This document shows, in pieces, positions 25,498 through 34,775 of a stretch of 64,000 nt of DNA (position 1 is its first letter; each line of letters opens with the position of its first letter). Origin of the DNA: Belliella baltica DSM 15883 (GTDB lineage: Bacteria; Bacteroidota; Bacteroidia; Cytophagales; Cyclobacteriaceae); assembly GCF_000265405.1 (NCBI RefSeq), contig NC_018010.1:1488001-1552000 (forward strand). The letters are read 5' to 3'. The notes under the pieces were generated by a model. The model made no database searches. It was not told where the DNA came from and worked only from the letters and a program-made list of their open reading frames with translations. A program made the translations under genes and the position numbers.

Positions 25498-26535
25498 TTA
25501 AAATGCTTCTTCAATATCATATTTCCAAAGGTAGAAAAAAGCTCTTTCTACTTCATTGAAAATTCTACCTGGATTTGTTCTGATCGTAACTCGGAAACCT
25601 TCATCATCTGAAATCTTGACCAATTGATGACTTCCAAAATAGGATACTTTTACAATTGTACCACTGATTTGTTGTCCTTTTCTTTGAACAACTTCACCAT
25701 GTTCAGGTCTGAATAGAAGCTTTACTTTTGTTTTATATTTCTTGGCTTCAGGATCATTGATAAAACCGAAGGAGGTATAAAAGCCTTCTTCACTTGGAGT
25801 TGCCAAAATTTCATTTCTCTTTCCAAAAAAATTGGCTACGTAGGGATTCACAGGGTTTTCATAAAGGACTTTTGGAATGTCAAGCTGCTGCAAAAAACCC
25901 TTATGCAAGATAGCCACGCGATCGGCAGTGGAAAGTGCATCTTTGGTATCATGCGTAACAAAAATAGCAGTTATGCCTGTTTTCTTTATAATTTGACGTA
26001 TCTCTTCTCTTACTTGATCCTTGAGCATGGCATCCAAATTACTGAATGGCTCATCCATTAATAGAATTCTTGGGTTCGGGGCAATAGCTCTTGCTAATGC
26101 TACGCGTTGCTGCTGTCCTCCTGAAAGTTGGTGTGGATACTTGTTATAATCTTCAGTTAAGCCAACAAGTTGTAAGGTTTCTTTTGCGATTTTTTCTGGG
26201 TTTCCCTTTGACTTTTGAATACCAAAAGTGACATTTTCTAATATTGTCAAATGGGGAAAAAGGGCATAATCTTGAAACACCATACCAACCTTACGCTCGT
26301 GAGAAGGTACGGATTCACTTCCTTCTACAATCACCCTACCTGATAAGGAAATGCTTCCCTGGTCAGGATGTTCTAGACCTGCAATCAGTCTCAATAAAGT
26401 CGTCTTACCAGATCCACTTTCTCCAACCAAGGCTAAGATTTCACCTTCTGTGACATCGAAGGATACATCGTTGACAGCAAAGTCTTTTGACTGTCCATAT
26501 TTCTTGTTGATATGTTGAAGTGATAAGATTGGCAT
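25498..26535 (-). CDS. Fe3+ ABC transporter ATP-binding protein (FbpC-like)
   Basis: A 345-residue ABC ATPase with Walker A GESGSGKTT near 37, signature LSGGQQQR near 133, Walker B ILLMDEP and the H-loop VTHD. The C-terminal part (about 240-345) is a TOBE-like regulatory domain (KVKLLFRPEHGEVV). It is the last gene of the operon: binding protein, permease, ATPase. It should energise ferric iron uptake. Confidence 0.92.
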   Translation of the reverse strand: MPILSLQHINKKYGQSKDFAVNDVSFDVTEGEILALVGESGSGKTTLLRLIAGLEHPDQGSISLSGRVIVEGSESVPSHERKVGMVFQDYALFPHLTILENVTFGIQKSKGNPEKIAKETLQLVGLTEDYNKYPHQLSGGQQQRVALARAIAPNPRILLMDEPFSNLDAMLKDQVREEIRQIIKKTGITAIFVTHDTKDALSTADRVAILHKGFLQQLDIPKVLYENPVNPYVANFFGKRNEILATPSEEGFYTSFGFINDPEAKKYKTKVKLLFRPEHGEVVQRKGQQISGTIVKVSYFGSHQLVKISDDEGFRVTIRTNPGRIFNEVERAFFYLWKYDIEEAF

Positions 26536-26555
26536 CTTCGTTTTTTTCTTTAAAC

Positions 26556-28193
26556 TTATAATTCTCTTTTTTTGATCATTTTATTTAAAAAAATAATCGG
26601 GATAATTCCTGTCAGGATGATGATCAAAGCTGCATTTGCAGATTCCGCAATCATTTCGTTGGTAGCCATATCAAATGCTTTGGTAGCCAAGGTCTGATAA
26701 TTGAAAGGACGAAGAATCAAGGTTAGGGGTAATTCTTTCAACACATCCACAAAAACCAGTAAAATACCTGAAAATAAACTTGATTTGATCAAAGGAAGGT
26801 CGATTCTCAAAAGGGTCTTTGTACTTCGAATTCCAAGGAGTCTACTGGCTTCATTGATATGAATTCCAATTTTTTGAAATCCCGCTTCTACAGGATTGTA
26901 CCCCACAGCCATAAACCTCACAAGATAAGCAAATGTCAAGGCAAATAAGGTTCCTGACAAAAATAGCCCTGCTACTCTTGAGGAGAAAATGGCATCATAT
27001 AGCCATTTGTCAAAAGCCAGTAATGGAATCATTACTCCTACTGCTATTACAGCACCAGGAATAGCATATCCAAGAGTTGCAATTTTGGTAATACTTTTCA
27101 CCCATTTGAATGGGCTTAATCGGAGTGCGTAAAGTAAAATCACTGATAAAATAACTATCAAAATGCCGACTAACGCAGCTAATGCAAAACTTCTAAAAAT
27201 CAAAAGGAAAAAATCTTGATTGACAACTTTCATGAAGGTCATACTTACCCACTGGAGAAGCTGAAGGAATGGAATAAAGAAACTGATCAAAAATACTAGT
27301 GAGCAGATGGTAGTGTAAAAGATTTTATTTTTTGTAGAAACTTGAACTCTGACAGTGGGTTTATTAACCCCGTTGACTGATGAATATTGTCTGTTCCCTC
27401 TTTGAATGGATTCAAGATAAAGAATTGCAAAAACAAAAATCATCAAAATCGCTGCAAGATAAATGGCAGTAGTGGAATCTCCCATTGAAAACCAAGCTCT
27501 GAAAATCCCTGTTGTAAATGTATTTACTCCAAAATATTTGACTGTGCCATAATCATTCAATACTTCCATGGATGCCAATGCAATGCCTGCAACGATAGCA
27601 GGCCTAGCCATAGGTAAAGCTACTTTGAAGAATGTCCTTGTTCTATTTGCACCCAAAAGAAAAGATGCCTCCTGCATTGTTTTGGATTGTTGTAAAAATG
27701 AAGAGCGAGCAATCAGAAAAACATAAGGGAATAAAGTGATAGATAAAATAAAAATTGCTCCAGGCAAGTTCATGATATCAATTAAACTGCCTTTGACTTG
27801 AATGTCAAAAGTATTTCTCAAAAAAGTCTGAATAGGACCTGTATAGTCTAATATGCCTACGTAAGTGTAAGCCATGATATACCCCGGGAAACCCAATGGC
27901 AATATCAGCAACCATTCGAAATATCTTCTTCCAGGGAATTCATAATTGGAAACTAACCATGCCGTACTTACACCCAGCAAAAAAGTACTGAATGCCACTC
28001 CTAGCAAAATTAAGAGCGTATTTTGGAAATACCCAAAAAGGAGGTTGTTGGCAATATGCGACCAACTACCTCCCGGGCTTGTAAATAATTTGAATAAAAT
28101 AGTGAATAATGGTGTCGCTACAAATAAAAGTATAAGTAGCGCAAAACCAGTCCATTTATTCCACCAGTAATACTTTCTTTTTGTTATGTCCAA
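26556..28193 (-). CDS. Fe3+ ABC transporter permease, fused double domain (FbpB-like)
   Basis: A 545-residue inner-membrane protein with about twelve helices formed by two permease halves. Each half has an EAA loop, MQEASFLLGANRTRTFFKVALP in the first (read in order) and INEASRLLGIRSTKTLL in the second. Double-length permeases are typical of ferric-iron (FbpB/SfuB) importers. The start codon appears to be TTG (9 nt after the stop of the binding-protein gene), since no ATG exists before the first helix. Confidence 0.92.
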   Translation of the reverse strand: MDITKRKYYWWNKWTGFALLILLFVATPLFTILFKLFTSPGGSWSHIANNLLFGYFQNTLLILLGVAFSTFLLGVSTAWLVSNYEFPGRRYFEWLLILPLGFPGYIMAYTYVGILDYTGPIQTFLRNTFDIQVKGSLIDIMNLPGAIFILSITLFPYVFLIARSSFLQQSKTMQEASFLLGANRTRTFFKVALPMARPAIVAGIALASMEVLNDYGTVKYFGVNTFTTGIFRAWFSMGDSTTAIYLAAILMIFVFAILYLESIQRGNRQYSSVNGVNKPTVRVQVSTKNKIFYTTICSLVFLISFFIPFLQLLQWVSMTFMKVVNQDFFLLIFRSFALAALVGILIVILSVILLYALRLSPFKWVKSITKIATLGYAIPGAVIAVGVMIPLLAFDKWLYDAIFSSRVAGLFLSGTLFALTFAYLVRFMAVGYNPVEAGFQKIGIHINEASRLLGIRSTKTLLRIDLPLIKSSLFSGILLVFVDVLKELPLTLILRPFNYQTLATKAFDMATNEMIAESANAALIIILTGIIPIIFLNKMIKKREL

Positions 28194-28202
28194 AGCTTTT
28201 GC

Positions 28203-29234
28203 TTATTTCCAACCTACACGATCAAAAATGACAACTGCATCTTTGTTTCTTTTTCCCAGCTCTGATAAATTGATTTCATCAGCTTTGAAATTTCCCCATT
28301 CTTTTAATAAATCTGAAAATTCTGCATTCGGGTTTACAGGATATTCAAAATTAATACTTGCGAGGAAGTTTTGTGATTCTACTTCAGAAAGGAATTCAAT
28401 TAACGCTGTTGCATTGTCTTTGTTTGGGGCATATTTAGTGACAGCTGCTCCGGACACATTGATGTGTGTTCCTCTATCTTCTTGATTTGGGAAGAAAAGA
28501 GCAATTTTCTCTGCGGCTTTTCTTTCTTCTTCATTGGCATCATTCAGCATAATTCCAATGTAGTAGGTGTTTACAATGGCGACATCTCCTTCCCCAGAAG
28601 CAACAGCCTTTACTTGATCTCTATCACTTCCTTTAGGACTTCTAGCCATGTTCGCTAAGACACCTGCTGCCCATTCTGTAGCAGCTTCTTCTCCATTATT
28701 CGCAATGATCGAAGCTAGCAAAGATTGATTATAAATGTTTTCAGAAGACCTAGTCAATATTCTACCTTTCCATTGTTCCTCTGTCAATGCCTCGTATGTG
28801 GACAATTCAGAAGGGTCAACCCTTTCTTTGCTGTATGCAAAAATTCTTGCGCGGTAAGTTAATCCAAACCATTTGTTTTCAGGATCTCTGAATTTAGATG
28901 GGATATTATTTTTCAAAATCTCTGATTCTATTGGCTGAACAAGGTCTTTTTCAACAGCTCTATTCAATCTGCCTGCATCTACTGTGATCAAGACATCAGC
29001 AGGTGAATTAGCTCCTTCGAGTTCTAGTTTTTGGATTAATTCATCAGCACTTGCACTTACCACATTAACTTTGATGCCAGTTTTTTCTGTGAACATGTCA
29101 AAGAGTTTTTGATCTGCTTCATAATGTCTATGGGTATAGACATTTACTTCTTTGACACTTTCTGTTGATCCTCCACATGCATAAAGAGAAAGGGCAACAA
29201 TCGCTATTAAACCTGTTTTAAATAAATTTTTCAT
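28203..29234 (-). CDS. Fe3+ ABC transporter substrate-binding lipoprotein (FutA/FbpA-like)
   Basis: A protein of about 343 residues with a lipobox (LSLYACGG). It begins VNVYTHRHYEADQKLFDMF, the N-terminal lobe of ferric-binding proteins. It also has the paired tyrosines IVNTYYIGIML that coordinate iron in FutA-type proteins, and TYRARIFAYS. The ATG at 29234 is favoured because a TAATTTTG -7 element lies between it and the alternative ATG at 29270. It is the first gene of the iron import operon, divergent from oxyR. Confidence 0.92.
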   Translation of the reverse strand: MKNLFKTGLIAIVALSLYACGGSTESVKEVNVYTHRHYEADQKLFDMFTEKTGIKVNVVSASADELIQKLELEGANSPADVLITVDAGRLNRAVEKDLVQPIESEILKNNIPSKFRDPENKWFGLTYRARIFAYSKERVDPSELSTYEALTEEQWKGRILTRSSENIYNQSLLASIIANNGEEAATEWAAGVLANMARSPKGSDRDQVKAVASGEGDVAIVNTYYIGIMLNDANEEERKAAEKIALFFPNQEDRGTHINVSGAAVTKYAPNKDNATALIEFLSEVESQNFLASINFEYPVNPNAEFSDLLKEWGNFKADEINLSELGKRNKDAVVIFDRVGWK

Positions 29235-29257
29235 GACGTTTTGTTTATTTAACGGGG

Positions 29258-29265
29258 CAAAATTA
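29258..29265 (-). promoter_or_regulatory. Putative -7 element for the iron importer operon
   Basis: Minus-strand TAATTTTG fits TAnnTTTG and lies 24 bp upstream of the ATG at 29234. A TTTG upstream is only 14 bp away, so the -33 box is uncertain. Confidence 0.45.
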
Positions 29266-29307
29266 ATCATTATTTAAATCAAATCTAAATAAAAAGAAAA
29301 AGATTTT

Positions 29308-29315
29308 TATATTTG
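29308..29315 (+). promoter_or_regulatory. Putative -7 element for oxyR
   Basis: TATATTTG fits TAnnTTTG, 62 bp before the oxyR ATG in the divergent spacer. No TTTG is seen at -33, which is compatible with an activator-dependent promoter. Confidence 0.45.
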
Positions 29316-29376
29316 CAGCGCTCCATTGATAGGAGGTTAAGGTTTTATTTTTTCGGGAAATTACTGACATTTGAAT

Positions 29377-30309
29377 ATGACAATCCAACAATTAGAGTAC
29401 ATCTTGGCTATCGATAAGTTCAGGCATTTTGGACAAGCGGCAGAATCATGTTTTGTCACACAGCCTACTCTAAGTGCGCAAGTAAATAAGCTTGAGAAAG
29501 AACTTGAAGTAATTATTTTTGATCGATCAAAGATGCCTGTAATCCCAACTGAAACTGGTGCTAGGATTATTGAGCAGGCCAAAAAGGTAGTCTCTCATAG
29601 CAAAGGAATTTATGAATTGGTTTCTCAGCTGAAAGGTGATGTAAGTGGAGTTGTTAAACTGGGGATTATTCCAACTTTAGCTCCATATCTTTTGCATAGA
29701 TTCATCAAAAATTTTTTAGAAAAATATCCAAATGTACAGCTTCAAGTAGAAGAAATGGTTACAGAAGATGTTGTAAGAAAATTAAAAAATGATGAACTTG
29801 ATCTAGGTGTCGTGGTCACTCCTTTGAATGAAAACGGACTTGTAGAAAAGCCCATGTTTTACGAGAAATTTTTTGCGTATTTGTCGGAGGGACATCCCTT
29901 ACTATCAAAAGAGAAAATCACTGTAAATGATATCGAAACCACAGATATGTGGGTTCTTCAACAAGGACATTGTTTCAGAGATCAGGTTTTAAATCTTTGT
30001 AATAGAGTTAAATTTCAAAAGATGAATTTCCACTATGAAAGTGGCTCTTTGGAAGGGTTGAAAAATATGGTCAACGAATATAAAGGAGTAACCTTACTTC
30101 CTGAATTGGCAACATTTTCAATGAGTTCAGAGGAAAGGAAAAGACTGAGAACATTTGACGGAGAGCAACCTACACGAGAAGTTAGTATCATAATTTCTCG
30201 AAGTTTCCTGAAAAGTAAGCTCGTAGAATTGCTCTATCAGGAGATTACTGCTTCGATTCCTCAAGAGATGACATCTCGAGCTCATGGTAAAATTGTAAGA
30301 TTTAAATAA
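29377..30309 (+). CDS. oxyR: LysR-family peroxide regulator OxyR
   Basis: A protein of about 310 residues. The N-terminal helix-turn-helix is FGQAAESCFVTQPTLSAQVNKLEKEL. The effector domain contains LQQGHCFRDQVLNLC, the two redox cysteines in the exact OxyR spacing (C-x8-C; E. coli C199 and C208). H2O2 should oxidise them to a disulfide and activate catalase- or Dps-type genes. It is divergent from the ferric importer, as expected if iron uptake and peroxide defence are co-controlled. The ATG at 29377 is preferred over a TTG two codons earlier. Confidence 0.93.
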   Translation: MTIQQLEYILAIDKFRHFGQAAESCFVTQPTLSAQVNKLEKELEVIIFDRSKMPVIPTETGARIIEQAKKVVSHSKGIYELVSQLKGDVSGVVKLGIIPTLAPYLLHRFIKNFLEKYPNVQLQVEEMVTEDVVRKLKNDELDLGVVVTPLNENGLVEKPMFYEKFFAYLSEGHPLLSKEKITVNDIETTDMWVLQQGHCFRDQVLNLCNRVKFQKMNFHYESGSLEGLKNMVNEYKGVTLLPELATFSMSSEERKRLRTFDGEQPTREVSIIISRSFLKSKLVELLYQEITASIPQEMTSRAHGKIVRFK

Positions 30310-30370
30310 AAAGATTCATTACTTTTATTTTATGCGGAAACTTACTTCGCGTTTTGATGTTTCTGATCTT

Positions 30371-31507
30371 ATGATAAGGAAGTTTACTTCAATTCTACTA
30401 CTTGTTTTCGTTTCAAGTTTGGGAAATCCAATCCATTCACAGTCTTTTGTGAAAAAGTATATCAATACCTTGGTGAATGATACTTCTGATATCAGTAAAC
30501 CGCAGTTTTTGATTTACCCTACTTTGGCCTATGCTCCAGAGACAAGTTGGGAAATTGGCTTGTCCTCACTCTATGTTTATTATGCAAAAAGAGATACTTC
30601 CAATCGATTAAGTGAGATCAATGGATTTACTTTCATTACATTAGAAAATCAGTATGGGCTTTGGTTTGATCATGCAATTTATTCAGATCAGAGTAAATGG
30701 TTTTTTTTAGGTCGATTGCGGTTACAAAGTTTCCCTCTTAAGTATTATGGGATAGGTATGGATTCACCCGCAGATTACCTTGCTTTAGTAGATGCCAATC
30801 AGATTTTAATCAAAGAGAGAGTCTTGCGAAAAATAAAAAACAATTTATTTTTTGGTTTGGAAGTCGATTTTCAAAGACTAGCACAAGCAGAGTTCAAAAG
30901 AGCTCCTGAAAGCCCAGTTTTTGAATTCCCTCGAGGTAGTGAGGGTTCCTCCAATTTGGGTTTTGGTGCAGGGCTTGTTTATGACAATAGACACAATGTC
31001 CTAAATGTCAGAAATGGATTCTTTTCTGAACTAGCCTACCTTAGATATTCCTCTGCGATAAGTACGTTTGGATTCAATTCGATTATTTCTGATACTCGAA
31101 TTTATAGGCCAGTTAGTAAGAATACTGTTTTTGCCGCTCAATTGCTAGGTCAATTCAATTCAGGTGATGTTCCCTTCAATCAACTTGCATTGATGGGAGG
31201 AGAGTCAATGATGCGGGGATATTACACTGGGAGATTTAGGGACAATAATCAGCTTGCTACTCAAGCAGAGTTAAGGTTTTTACCTCTTCCTTTGGGGTTT
31301 TCAAATAGAATTGGAGCAGCAGTTTTCGGAGGAGTAGCGACTGTATTCCCAAATTTTGAGAATTTAAACCTGAATAAAATAGCCTGGTCTGCGGGTGGAG
31401 GATTGAGATTTTTATTATTTCCTAAAAAAGATATTTATACACGAATTGACTATGCCTTAACTAGAGAAGGTTCAGGGTTTTATTTATTTATTGGAGAGGC
31501 TTTCTGA
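30371..31507 (+). CDS. Outer membrane beta-barrel protein, Omp85/BamA-like C-terminal domain
   Basis: A protein of about 378 residues with a signal peptide (IRKFTSILLLVFVSSLG...HSQ) and a beta-barrel without visible POTRA domains. The loop-6 signature of Omp85 proteins is present: LMGGESMMRGYYTGRFRDNN (the RGY/F motif and GRFRD). The last strand ends in a Phe (GEAF), as outer-membrane barrels usually do. POTRA-less Omp85 relatives are common in Bacteroidota and their cargo is unknown. It starts about 60 nt after oxyR and may be read through from it. An upstream ATG at 30332 is possible. Confidence 0.8.
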   Translation: MIRKFTSILLLVFVSSLGNPIHSQSFVKKYINTLVNDTSDISKPQFLIYPTLAYAPETSWEIGLSSLYVYYAKRDTSNRLSEINGFTFITLENQYGLWFDHAIYSDQSKWFFLGRLRLQSFPLKYYGIGMDSPADYLALVDANQILIKERVLRKIKNNLFFGLEVDFQRLAQAEFKRAPESPVFEFPRGSEGSSNLGFGAGLVYDNRHNVLNVRNGFFSELAYLRYSSAISTFGFNSIISDTRIYRPVSKNTVFAAQLLGQFNSGDVPFNQLALMGGESMMRGYYTGRFRDNNQLATQAELRFLPLPLGFSNRIGAAVFGGVATVFPNFENLNLNKIAWSAGGGLRFLLFPKKDIYTRIDYALTREGSGFYLFIGEAF

Positions 31508-31508
31508 T

Positions 31509-32819
31509 TTATAAATCTTCTAGTGAAAGCGCTAGATATGTTGGCGTGTAGTTTGGCAATTGAGATAGAATGAATTTGGATTTCATTTCCAAAATGGGAA
31601 TGCTAATTTTTTGTTTGTTCAATTTCACCTCTGCAAAAGTTACAGTTTTTTCAATTTCATTTATTGCTACAATATCTATTTCATCTTGATTATCCTTAGA
31701 CCAATAGCAACCGATTTCGGTAAATGAATTTGTTGCTTTTAATTTTTCTATAAAATACTTTTCTAAGATTGGGCCAACAAAGATCGGGTAGTCTCTCAGA
31801 ATTATTTCTTTAACAAGTTGGTAATTTTCAATTTCTACAGCACTTCGGTATTTATAGATAAATCGGAACCAAAACGAAATGAAATTATCTTCAATTTTAT
31901 ATTTTATTTTTCTACTTGAGGGTTTTGATAAAATCGGTCTGATCTTTTTAATGATGCCAAAATCTTTTTCTAATTTATCTAAATAAACGCCCGCACTCAC
32001 ATCTAAAATTGATTCAATCTCAGGTCTTGAAGTTTTGGAGGATGCTATTAAAGAGAGAATTGAAAAGTATGTGCTATAATCTTTACCAAATTCTTCAATC
32101 AAGACATTTTTCCCCTCCTCTAGCAATAAAGAACTTGTTTTGAATACTTCTTCTAGCATACTTTCTAGCGTAAAAGCCTCTGCTAAAACAAAAGTCTCTA
32201 CATATTTTGCAGCTCCTCCTGTGAGTGCATAAAATGCCAAGAGATTTTTGGGTGTAAAACTTGGGGTATTATCAGCAAGGATTTCTTTTAACACTGAAAC
32301 TTGAAATGGTTTGATATGCATTTTTGCAGTTGCTCTGGCAAATAGCGGCTCTTTGGCATTTTCATATATCTTTGTCATTAAGGAATAGACAGAACCACAA
32401 AGAATTAAGTTGATTTTACTTTGAGCTTTATTCGTGTCCCAAATGTTTTGCATATCATTGAAAACAGATGGGTTGATCTGATAAAACTCTTGAAATTCAT
32501 CTATGATCAACATGAAGTTTCTTTCTTTTGAAAGCTCCATTAACCAAGCAAAAACACTTTTGAATTGGCTGATTTCACCATATGCAGTCACTCCAAGCGT
32601 TGTCTGTATTATCTCTACAAACTCCTTGCATAGTAAAGGCTCACTTTTTTTTGCTACAAACAGATAGATGGACTCCTGATTATCGCTTGCTTTCCTCAAT
32701 AGACTAGTTTTACCAATCCTCCTTCTCCCAACAACCATAGTCATTTGTGCCTGTTTTTTTGACTTAAGGATTAATTTATCAAGTACAGCTAATTCCTCTT
32801 CTCTATTATAAAATTTCAT
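31509..32819 (-). CDS. AAA ATPase with DUF234 / PD-(D/E)XK-like C-terminus
   Basis: A 436-residue protein of the archaeal-type ATPase class. Walker A VVGRRRIGKTSL lies near residue 30 and Walker B FMLIIDEFQEF near 100, followed by an AAA lid and a winged-helix region (about 245-300). DUF234 occupies the C-terminus, with the nuclease-like pattern SKDNQDEIDIVAIN then VTFAEVKLNK. The family is strain-variable and its function unresolved. It is a single gene, preceded by a 35-bp palindrome ending 10 bp before the start codon. Confidence 0.82.
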   Translation of the reverse strand: MKFYNREEELAVLDKLILKSKKQAQMTMVVGRRRIGKTSLLRKASDNQESIYLFVAKKSEPLLCKEFVEIIQTTLGVTAYGEISQFKSVFAWLMELSKERNFMLIIDEFQEFYQINPSVFNDMQNIWDTNKAQSKINLILCGSVYSLMTKIYENAKEPLFARATAKMHIKPFQVSVLKEILADNTPSFTPKNLLAFYALTGGAAKYVETFVLAEAFTLESMLEEVFKTSSLLLEEGKNVLIEEFGKDYSTYFSILSLIASSKTSRPEIESILDVSAGVYLDKLEKDFGIIKKIRPILSKPSSRKIKYKIEDNFISFWFRFIYKYRSAVEIENYQLVKEIILRDYPIFVGPILEKYFIEKLKATNSFTEIGCYWSKDNQDEIDIVAINEIEKTVTFAEVKLNKQKISIPILEMKSKFILSQLPNYTPTYLALSLEDL

Positions 32820-32829
32820 TTCCTTAATT

Positions 32830-32864
32830 ATTGTAATAGAAATTACAGTAATTATTTTTACAAT
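32830..32864. promoter_or_regulatory. 35-bp palindrome upstream of the DUF234 ATPase gene
   Basis: The arms ATTGTAATAGAAATTAC and (reverse-complemented) ATTGTAAAAATAATTAC match at 14 of 17 positions around a single central A. Both inner AATTAC/GTAATT and outer ATTGTAA/TTACAAT are perfect and concentric. This may be a strong dimer operator or mRNA-leader hairpin, directly upstream of the start codon. Confidence 0.7.
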
Positions 32865-32945
32865 AAAAATAGCTTAGAAAAAATAGCACTATCGTGGAAC
32901 TCTACTGAATAGCATTTGAGAATTTTTCAAAAAATAAAGGGTCTA

Positions 32946-34322
32946 CTAAGAAAACAAACCCTGATACATTTCCTCTAGCTTGCTGACTTGAATGACTTTG
33001 ATTTTGTATTTATGAATATCCATTCCCTTGACCGCATATTTGGAAACCATGATTCTTTTGAAGCCCAACTTCTCTGCTTCAGCAATTCTATTTTCAATTC
33101 TGTGAACAGCTCGAATTTCGCCGCCTAATCCAACTTCTCCTGCAAAACATAAATCTGCCGGCACGGGCGTGTCTTCATAGGACGAAATCAAAGAAGCACA
33201 AACAGCCAAGTCCAAAGCAGGATCATCCACTCTTAATCCGCCGGCAACATTCAGGAAGACATCCTGCTGACCTAACCGCATACCACCTCTTTTTTCCAAA
33301 ACGGCTAAAAGCATGTTCAATCGCTTGGCGTCATGTCCGGTACTACTTCGCTGTGGAGTTCCGTATGTTGCTGGGCTTACAAGTGATTGAATTTCAATTA
33401 AAAGTGGTCTATTCCCCTCCATCATAGCTCCTATGGCCACGCCATTGAGCAATTCTTCTCTTTGGGTTAATAAGATCTCTGAAGGGTTGGCTACAGGTCG
33501 CAGTCCTTCTGCACGCATTTCGTAGATTCCCAATTCATGTGTTGAGCCAAATCTGTTTTTGGAAGTTCGCAGGATTCTATAAGTCAAATGTCGATCACCT
33601 TCAAACTGTAAGACCGTATCCACCATGTGTTCCAACACTTTTGGACCAGCAATCGCACCATCTTTGGTAATGTGTCCTACCAAAAACACAGGAGTTCCAG
33701 TTTCTTTGGCAAACTTCATCAATTCAGCAGTACATTCTCTGACTTGGCTCACAGATCCAGCAGCCGATTCCACATGTTTGCTGTGTAATGTTTGGATTGA
33801 ATCAATGACCAAGATATCAGGATCGAGCGCTTCTATTTGTTGAAAAATAGCCTGAGTATTAGTTTCAGAAAGGACGTAGCAGTTCTCTGATTTGAGAGGC
33901 ATACGCTCTGCTCGCATCTTGATCTGTGACTCGCTTTCTTCACCGGAAACATAAAGGATTTTTGTCTGATTGAGCATCAGCGCGATCTGAAGCATTAATG
34001 TAGATTTCCCAATTCCTGGCTCACCACCTATCAAGACCAAAGAACCCGCAACAATTCCACCTCCGAGTACCCGATCTAATTCCGCGTCATGGGTGATCAA
34101 TCTAGGTTGATCTTCAAAGTTGATCTCTTGTAATCTTTTTGGAACACTAGCTCTTTTTTCTTTGGTACCCCCTTGTTTCCATGATCCACGTCCCACTTCC
34201 TCTTTTTGGACTACTTCTTCCACGTAGGTATTCCATTCTCCGCAAGAAGAACATTTACCCAGCCATTTAGGACTTTGTGCGCCACAGTTTTGGCAGAAGA
34301 AGGTGGTTTTGGTTTTGGCCAT
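32946..34322 (-). CDS. radA: DNA repair protein RadA (Sms)
   Basis: A 458-residue branch-migration factor in recombination. It has an N-terminal C4 zinc finger (CQNCGAQSPKWLGKCSSC, about 9-26), a RecA-like ATPase with Walker A GGEPGIGKST near 98, the RadA-specific KNRFG motif near 255, and a C-terminal Lon-protease-like domain (about 290-458: VFLNVAGGLRVDDPALDLA). The length is standard. The region before its start is an unusual heptad-repeat spacer rather than a recognisable promoter. Confidence 0.96.
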   Translation of the reverse strand: MAKTKTTFFCQNCGAQSPKWLGKCSSCGEWNTYVEEVVQKEEVGRGSWKQGGTKEKRASVPKRLQEINFEDQPRLITHDAELDRVLGGGIVAGSLVLIGGEPGIGKSTLMLQIALMLNQTKILYVSGEESESQIKMRAERMPLKSENCYVLSETNTQAIFQQIEALDPDILVIDSIQTLHSKHVESAAGSVSQVRECTAELMKFAKETGTPVFLVGHITKDGAIAGPKVLEHMVDTVLQFEGDRHLTYRILRTSKNRFGSTHELGIYEMRAEGLRPVANPSEILLTQREELLNGVAIGAMMEGNRPLLIEIQSLVSPATYGTPQRSSTGHDAKRLNMLLAVLEKRGGMRLGQQDVFLNVAGGLRVDDPALDLAVCASLISSYEDTPVPADLCFAGEVGLGGEIRAVHRIENRIAEAEKLGFKRIMVSKYAVKGMDIHKYKIKVIQVSKLEEMYQGLFS

Positions 34323-34439
34323 TTCTATTTTAGATTTTAGAGGGTAGATTTTAGATTGAGTGGAATTTTGGAAATAGTTATTTGGCGATTAGTAGAGGGT
34401 GGTTTGGGAAAATTTAGGTTATAGTTATTTAGTTGATGA
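34323..34439 (-). repeat. Degenerate heptanucleotide spacer upstream of radA
   Basis: On the minus strand approaching the radA start codon, 7-mers repeat: CTAAATA, ACTATAA, CCTAAAT, then CACTCAA, TCTAAAA, TCTACCC, TCTAAAA, TCTAAAA. It is the CTAA/TCTAA type seen before other start codons in the window. Confidence 0.65.
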
Positions 34440-34775
34440 TCAAGTTTTTGTGTAAAGTTCTTTTCCAACCCGATCGATATGTTCTTTAAAATTAGGATTT
34501 GTGATTTTATGGTAAATAGAAAGATCAATTTTATAGGGTAATAGAAGATCATCCAAATCTGTCTCTATCTCTTGTTGGATAGTTAGATTTAAATTAATGC
34601 CTTTCATGCATAAATCTATGTCTGATGCAGGTTTGAAACTCCCAATAGCTCTTGAGCCGTAAAGTAGTACCTGTTCTACGGAGTTGTATTGAGAAAAAAT
34701 ATCTTGGATATTTTGAATTTCTTCTTCAGTTAATCCGGAATTTGTTATTTCAGTCGAACTGATCATTATTTCCAT
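34440..34775 (-). CDS. MNT-type nucleotidyltransferase (antitoxin of a HEPN/MNT pair)
   Basis: A 111-residue minimal nucleotidyltransferase. The active-site pattern GS-x10-DxD is exact: GSRAIGSFKPASDID. In HEPN/MNT toxin-antitoxin systems the MNT protein modifies or neutralises the HEPN RNase. The gene overlaps the upstream HEPN-like gene by 26 nt, which is typical for the pair. A start at the ATG at 34766 is equally possible. Confidence 0.88.
   Translation of the reverse strand: MEIMISSTEITNSGLTEEEIQNIQDIFSQYNSVEQVLLYGSRAIGSFKPASDIDLCMKGINLNLTIQQEIETDLDDLLLPYKIDLSIYHKITNPNFKEHIDRVGKELYTKT

Noticed and set aside
29259..29280. Fur box in the iron importer/oxyR spacer
   Set aside because: ATAATGATTA resembles a half site, but the flanks are not symmetric enough to support it.
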